Under the pieces are notes generated by a model that was not told the DNA's origin, did no database searches, and saw only the letters and a program-made list of their open reading frames with translations. A program made the translations under genes and the position numbers. From NCBI GenBank assembly GCA_015523445.1, contig WAKG01000115.1, forward strand, positions 1 to 40,002: a DNA stretch of 40,002 nt. The letters are read 5' to 3'. Positions 35,344 through 40,002 of the stretch are shown piece by piece (positions within the stretch are counted from its first letter, which is position 1; every line of letters starts with the position of its first letter). Origin of the DNA: Desulfurococcales archaeon. GTDB lineage: Archaea; Thermoproteota; Thermoprotei_A; Sulfolobales; Acidilobaceae.

Positions 35344-35664
35344 TTACCTCCTCCGTTGATTGGCCCGTTGCCTCTTGGGGGTTTTAAGTGGTTTCCTGGG
35401 CTTCTCCTTGTATAGTATTAGTGTTCTGCCCCTTACACCCATTAGCCTTGCCCCAGTGGCTTTAGCGATCACCTCCGCCATACTCCTCCTATCCATGTCC
35501 TCCACCTCTAAGCTCGCCCTAAGCATCTTTACCTTGACCACCTCCTCCCTGTCTAGCCTCCTCCTTATCTCCCCGATTACCCCTGGGGTTAGCCCGTTCT
35601 TCCCTATGATCACGTCTGGCCTGGAGTGGTACTTCCTCCTCACCCTCGCCCTTAGGCCTTCCAC
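35344..35664 (-). CDS. YhbY/CRM-domain RNA-binding protein
   Basis: VIIGKNGLTPGVIGEIRRRLDREEVVKVKMLRASLEVEDMDRRSMAEVIAKATGARLMGVRGRTLILYK. Confidence 0.88.
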   Translation of the reverse strand: MEGLRARVRRKYHSRPDVIIGKNGLTPGVIGEIRRRLDREEVVKVKMLRASLEVEDMDRRSMAEVIAKATGARLMGVRGRTLILYKEKPRKPLKTPKRQRANQRRR

Positions 35665-36004
35665 CCTTGCATCTCCTCCTGTACGGATACCTGTGTATCC
35701 AGCCGCAGTGGAGGCAGGTGACGGTTTTATAGGCTAGGCATCCCTGGCTCCTAGTCCTCACCCTAGCTGTTACTCCGGGTATTAGGGGGGCCTTACACCT
35801 CCTGCAGAGTCCCCTCTTCATCCACCTGGGCATTCTGACCCTGGTCTCTACGTGGAGCCTCCATATCTCCCACCCTATCCTTGATGCCCTATCCAGCCTA
35901 CCCCTCCTAGCCTCCTGCTGGGCTATCCTGTAGAGCCTAGCCATGCTCTGCCTTACCAGGTCCCTGAGCCTGTCATTACCCCGCCTGGACCGCCTCCTCC
36001 TCAA
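35519..36004 (-). CDS. rnp4: Ribonuclease P protein component 4 (Rpp21/Rpr2 family)
   Basis: RRGNDRLRDLVRQSMARLYRIAQQEA...WEIWRLHVETRVRMPRWMKRGLCRRCKAPLIPGVTARVRTRSQ...KTVTCLHCGWIHRYPYRR: zinc-ribbon CxxC...CxxC. Confidence 0.88.
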   Translation of the reverse strand: MRRRRSRRGNDRLRDLVRQSMARLYRIAQQEARRGRLDRASRIGWEIWRLHVETRVRMPRWMKRGLCRRCKAPLIPGVTARVRTRSQGCLAYKTVTCLHCGWIHRYPYRRRCKGGRPKGEGEEEVPLQARRDHREERANPRGNRGDKEEARQGGGGQGKDA

Positions 36005-37838
36005 TCCTCCTCAGCTGCCTCCTATACATCTCGTACAGCTCCTCCTCGGTTGTCGCATCCTCCGGCCTCTTGTCGGGCCTCCACCTTATGAATCGGGGGA
36101 ACCTTATCGATATGCCGACCCCAGTCTTGGCCCTGTTGTAGCAGCACGTGTGCATTGGGGATAGGGTTAGCTCTGCCCCCAGTATCTCGGCTACTATACT
36201 TGGCTCGATCCACACGTCTGGCTCCATCTTGGAGTCTACCCTGGGGTGCTTGTGGGGTATGATTAGGGGTTTGAGCATGTCCTGCATCTTCTCCAGCTCC
36301 TCGTCTGTGAATCCTGTTGCCACCTTGCATACGGTCCTAAATGTGTCTGTCTCAGGGTTGTAGGCTGCCATGAGCAGGCTGCTTAGCTTCCCTCCCCTCT
36401 TGCCCTTCCCGTAGAATGCGCCAACAACTACTAGGTCTACTGTGTCTATCATCTCGCTCTTATAGTCCTTCTTGATCTTCACCCATAGCCAGCCTCTGAC
36501 CCCGGCTACATAGTAGCTCTGGCTGTGGAGGGCTTTCACCATTACACCCTCGGCCCCATCCTCTACTGCCTTGAGGAAGAAGCTCCATAGCTCCTGAGGG
36601 TCTCCTGTCTCCATGTACTCTGCTAGCCTGAACGTCTCCTCCGGCTGTATCGAGTCTAGTAGCCTCTTCCTCCTCTCTGGGAGGGGCATGCCTGTGAGGT
36701 CCTCGCCGTCCCTATATAGCATCTCAAATAGGAACACAGCTACGGGCACCTCTCTCATTATCTTGTGTATGTCATGCTTCCTCTTCCTATGCATGAGCTC
36801 CTGGAAGGGCTTGAGCTCCATGGTGTCGGGGTCTATGGCTACGATCTCCCCCTCAACTATAGCCTCCCCAGCCCTCACCGACCTCCTAACCATCTCAACC
36901 ACGTCGGGGTACATCCTGGTTATGTTCTCCAGCCTCCTGGAGAATATGACGACCTCGTCCCCGCGCTTGTGTATCTGCGCCCTTTCCCCATCATACTTAT
37001 ACTCGACCAGCGCCCTGCCCCCTACCTTCCTGAGAACCTCCTCCGGGTCCCTGCCCCTCTCAGCCAGCATAGGCCTTATGGGCACCCCATCCCTTGGGTG
37101 GATCTCCTTGAGCGCCTCCACCCCCCTCTCCACTAGAAGCCTAGCTATATAGCCTAGGTCAGCCATGAGGTTGTAAGCCCTCTCAACAATCTCCCTGGCA
37201 TGTGCCCCGCCCCCGTATGCTACTGCTAGAGCGTCTAGTACCGTTGCATCCCCTATACCGACCCTCAGCCTGCCCTCTATGAACCTCACTATGTACTTAG
37301 CCTCGAGTGGATCCGCCTCCGCGAGTAGCCCGGCCAGGAGGCGCAGCTTTATGTCCCTGCTTCCCTCGCCCTGGGCCTGGGCTATCCTGAGGAGCGTGTT
37401 GTAGACCCTGTTCACGGTTAGCGCCTCCTCCTCTACCCCCATAAAGGCGTCTAGCCCCATACCCCTGCCCCGCCTCTTGGCCCTGTACTGCCTGGCAACC
37501 CTCTCAGCAGCCTCGCCTAGGTCTCCAATTGACTTGAACAGCCTCTCAACAGTGGACTCGCTTGCCTTGTAGGCTAGCGCTATGGCCTTGATAAGCAGCT
37601 TCTCCCCTATACCCAGCTCTGGAACATCCTTCCAGTCAGGGGCCAGCTTACCCTGTATTATGTAGACTACCTTGTCTATAACCTCTGGGGGCGTGGCCTT
37701 GAACAGTTTGACCAGAGTCAGCATGAGCTGGGTCCTGGCCGTCACTCTCTCCATGGCAGCGAAAGCCTCTGCTACAACCCTAAACCTGAGGTCGGCCATC
37801 ACATCCACCCATGAAGCATCCAATATTATACCTAGCAC
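35976..37838 (-). CDS. lig: ATP-dependent DNA ligase
   Basis: ALVEYKYDGERAQIHKRGDEVVIFSRRLENITRMYPDVVE; EGEIVAIDPDTMELKPFQELMHRKRKHDI; GAFYGKGKRGGKLSSLLMAAYNPE. Likely start ATG 37799. Confidence 0.96.
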   Translation of the reverse strand: MLGIILDASWVDVMADLRFRVVAEAFAAMERVTARTQLMLTLVKLFKATPPEVIDKVVYIIQGKLAPDWKDVPELGIGEKLLIKAIALAYKASESTVERLFKSIGDLGEAAERVARQYRAKRRGRGMGLDAFMGVEEEALTVNRVYNTLLRIAQAQGEGSRDIKLRLLAGLLAEADPLEAKYIVRFIEGRLRVGIGDATVLDALAVAYGGGAHAREIVERAYNLMADLGYIARLLVERGVEALKEIHPRDGVPIRPMLAERGRDPEEVLRKVGGRALVEYKYDGERAQIHKRGDEVVIFSRRLENITRMYPDVVEMVRRSVRAGEAIVEGEIVAIDPDTMELKPFQELMHRKRKHDIHKIMREVPVAVFLFEMLYRDGEDLTGMPLPERRKRLLDSIQPEETFRLAEYMETGDPQELWSFFLKAVEDGAEGVMVKALHSQSYYVAGVRGWLWVKIKKDYKSEMIDTVDLVVVGAFYGKGKRGGKLSSLLMAAYNPETDTFRTVCKVATGFTDEELEKMQDMLKPLIIPHKHPRVDSKMEPDVWIEPSIVAEILGAELTLSPMHTCCYNRAKTGVGISIRFPRFIRWRPDKRPEDATTEEELYEMYRRQLRRIEEEAVQAG

Positions 37839-37951
37839 TGCCTGAGCCTATAAGAGGGGGAGCCAAGACCACGCTACACAGGGGATGAGCGGACCCGGCA
37901 AGACCGAGTAGTGGGGAGGACCCAGGTTAGCGACCCCTAGGAGGGACTGGT

Positions 37952-39445
37952 ATGGGTAGGATTGCTGTGATCGGGTTTGACGGGGCCACCTGGAGGGTAC
38001 TTAGACCCCTGATAGATGAGGGGAGGATGCCAAGCCTAGCCGGCCTCATAGACTCCGGGTCCAGCGGAATCCTCTGGAGCACGACCCCCGCGGTCACCTT
38101 CCCAGCGTGGCACTCCATGCTCTCCGGCCTCAACCCGGGCAAGGTAGGTGTATATGGCTTCGCCCAGGTCGATGTGGGGGCGGGTAGGTATGTGCTCAAC
38201 ACTGTGAACTCCTTCCGGGGCGACCCTGTGTGGAGGATCGCTGGGGAGTATGGATTGAGGAGTGTTGTGATCAACGTTCCCACGGCTAGGGTGGAGCCTG
38301 TCAGGGGTGCAATCGTGGGGGGGCCCTTCACGGCTGGCCGACTGGTCTATCCGCGCGAGTACGCTGGGCTAGTCAGAGAGGCTGGCTATGAGGCCTATCC
38401 CGAGGAGCTGTCTAAGAGCATGCTCCACAGGGGCTCCAAGCCTGGTATGGACTCGGTCAGGAAGGCTATAGGTAGCAGGTTCCGGGTGGCGAGGCTCCTC
38501 CTCGAGAGGATGAAGCCCGATCTCCTCGTCATGGTTATCTTCGTGATAGACAACCTACAGCACTTCTACTGGGGAGACAGCATAGTTGAGGAGGCGTGGG
38601 AGTACATTGACGAGGAACTGGGCCGCCTCCTCAAGGAGCTAGGTGGCTATAACGTGCTGGTCGTGTCAGACCACGGCTTCACCCGTGGAACCTCCACCGT
38701 GTCAACCACCATGGCACTGGAGGAATACGGCCTCGTCACAGTGAAGAGGAGGGGCTCCAAGCTTACAATGCTAGGGGGCCTAGTCAAGCTGGGTGCAAGG
38801 CTAGGCGTGGCTAGGGCTGCAAGGAGGATCCCCTGGCTCTACTCCAAGCTGGCAAACATGGCGTCTAGACTACAGCAGGGAGAATGGGTAGGAGCCAAAG
38901 CTCTAGAGGCAATGATAGATTGGAGGAAGAGCAAGCTAATCCCTGTAGACTCCCTGCTCTACGTCAACCCTAGGGCATGCCCTAGGAGGGAGGAGTGCCT
39001 CAGCCAGGCAGAGGAGGCTCTCCACGGGGTCTCTGGGGTCAAAACTATCCATAGGGCCGAGACCATATACACCGGCCCCCTCCACGGAGCCCCCGATCTG
39101 ATTGTTGAGGGCGAGACAGGGGTGGACATAGTTGACTCGCCCAACATGGAGGCCCCGGTAGTGGAGGGGCTAGTGCGGCCAGGGTGGAGGGCCATCCACG
39201 AGCCCCAGGGCATACTAGTAGCCTCGGGCCCAGACGTGGAGCCAGGCAGGAGGCTGGAAGCTAATATAGTGGACGTGGCGCCCACAGTCCTAGCCCACCT
39301 AGGAGTACCACTCTACGACGACATTGATGGAGCCCCGATACCCGGCGTAGCCCCAGACAGGATGCCCGAGAGGCCCAGGGGCAGGAGCCTAGCGGCTAGG
39401 CGTGCTAGGGAGGCACTCAGAAAAAGGCTCAAGGGGAAACGCTAA
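37952..39445 (+). CDS. Alkaline phosphatase/type I phosphodiesterase superfamily protein
   Basis: VIGFDGATWRVLRPLIDEGRMPSLAGLIDSGSSGILWSTTPAVTFPAWHSMLSGLNPGKVGVYGF; FVIDNLQHFYW; LVVSDHGFTRG; NIVDVAPTVLAHLGVPLYDDIDG. Confidence 0.9.
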   Translation: MGRIAVIGFDGATWRVLRPLIDEGRMPSLAGLIDSGSSGILWSTTPAVTFPAWHSMLSGLNPGKVGVYGFAQVDVGAGRYVLNTVNSFRGDPVWRIAGEYGLRSVVINVPTARVEPVRGAIVGGPFTAGRLVYPREYAGLVREAGYEAYPEELSKSMLHRGSKPGMDSVRKAIGSRFRVARLLLERMKPDLLVMVIFVIDNLQHFYWGDSIVEEAWEYIDEELGRLLKELGGYNVLVVSDHGFTRGTSTVSTTMALEEYGLVTVKRRGSKLTMLGGLVKLGARLGVARAARRIPWLYSKLANMASRLQQGEWVGAKALEAMIDWRKSKLIPVDSLLYVNPRACPRREECLSQAEEALHGVSGVKTIHRAETIYTGPLHGAPDLIVEGETGVDIVDSPNMEAPVVEGLVRPGWRAIHEPQGILVASGPDVEPGRRLEANIVDVAPTVLAHLGVPLYDDIDGAPIPGVAPDRMPERPRGRSLAARRAREALRKRLKGKR

Positions 39446-39858
39446 CCCGCAGAGGGGAGCTCCTCCACATCAACCTCCTCGTGGAGCGCCCTCGCTATCA
39501 GGGGCAACGTAACCAGGCCGACCACTACACCCTCCTGATCAACTACAGGCGCAGCCTTAGCACCAGCTAACAACATTAACGGCAGCACCTTGTCAAGCCT
39601 CATACCCGGCCTCAGCACCAGCGGGCTCCTATTCATAACATCCTCAACCCTAGCCCCGCCCAGCCCCTCACACAGCGCCCTAGCAGCAGCATCCTGGCCT
39701 ACGACGCCAAGAAGCCTCCCAGCATCGTCTACCACAACCAGGACCCCATCCTCATCCATCCTACACAGTGCATCCCCCAGCCTCTCCTCCGGCCTGGCAG
39801 TGGGATACACCTGCTTCATGGCAGCCTCAACCGTTACGTCACAACAACCCCTCAACAT
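39442..39858 (-). CDS. Two-CBS-domain protein
   Basis: AAMKQVYPTARPEERLGDALCRMDEDGVLVVVDDAGRLLGVVGQ; DVMNRSPLVLRPGMRLDKVLPLMLLAGAKAAPVVDQEGVVVGLVTLPLI. ATG 39858 preferred over 39891. Confidence 0.85.
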   Translation of the reverse strand: MLRGCCDVTVEAAMKQVYPTARPEERLGDALCRMDEDGVLVVVDDAGRLLGVVGQDAAARALCEGLGGARVEDVMNRSPLVLRPGMRLDKVLPLMLLAGAKAAPVVDQEGVVVGLVTLPLIARALHEEVDVEELPSAG

Positions 39859-40002
39859 TACAACCCACCCACTTAGTATACAATGGTACAACCCGCTACC
39901 TATAAGTATCTACATAAACAAAACCAGTACCTAAACACAACTCCAGCTTATACACACCATGAAGAACCGAGGCGCTTTAAACCCAGCCCAGAGCCCCTCA
40001 CC

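Noticed and set aside
39959-40002. Possible start of another plus-strand gene (ATGAAGAACCGAGGCGC...)
   Set aside because: Only ~14 codons before the window ends; cannot be supported.
1-40002. CRISPR arrays, IS elements, integrase or prophage genes
   Set aside because: No regularly spaced repeats, transposase/integrase motifs or target-site duplications were seen.

Overview
This 40 kb window looks like a gene-dense chromosomal segment from a hyperthermophilic crenarchaeote, probably Desulfurococcales-like. That placement is an inference from AGG/ATA-rich codon usage, ATG/GTG/TTG starts, TATA-box promoters and gene content. No database search was possible. I support about 45 protein-coding genes. 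These include two that are missing from the ORF track: a truncated secreted/solute-binding protein N-terminus at 1..315 (-) and rpl39e at 32041..32196 (-). I found no rRNA, tRNA, CRISPR array, IS element or integrase. Main blocks: copA plus an ArsR-like regulator; thiolase; two MarC-family proteins; ECF transporter S and T components; M20 peptidase; NMD3; SAMHD1-like HD phosphohydrolase; acetyl-CoA synthetase plus amidohydrolase; a K+ channel; a secreted beta-propeller protein; NfeD; three overlapping 4xCBS genes (12 CBS repeats); and a long minus-strand information-processing cluster (lig, rnp4, yhbY, rps19e, a 751-aa membrane protein, PDCD5 homolog, L39e, L31e, eIF6, L18a/LX, prefoldin alpha, ftsY). 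The best leads are: the orphan 644-aa protein at 5362..7296 (degenerate P-loop plus a possible nucleoside-deoxyribosyltransferase/TIR-like C-terminus with a Cys-rich insert); the 12-CBS tandem cluster with a perfect 9-bp inverted repeat in its divergent promoter region; a K+ channel with a degenerate S4-like segment; a possible CxxC-type copper sensor next to copA; and about 146 bp of overprinting between rnp4 and yhbY.
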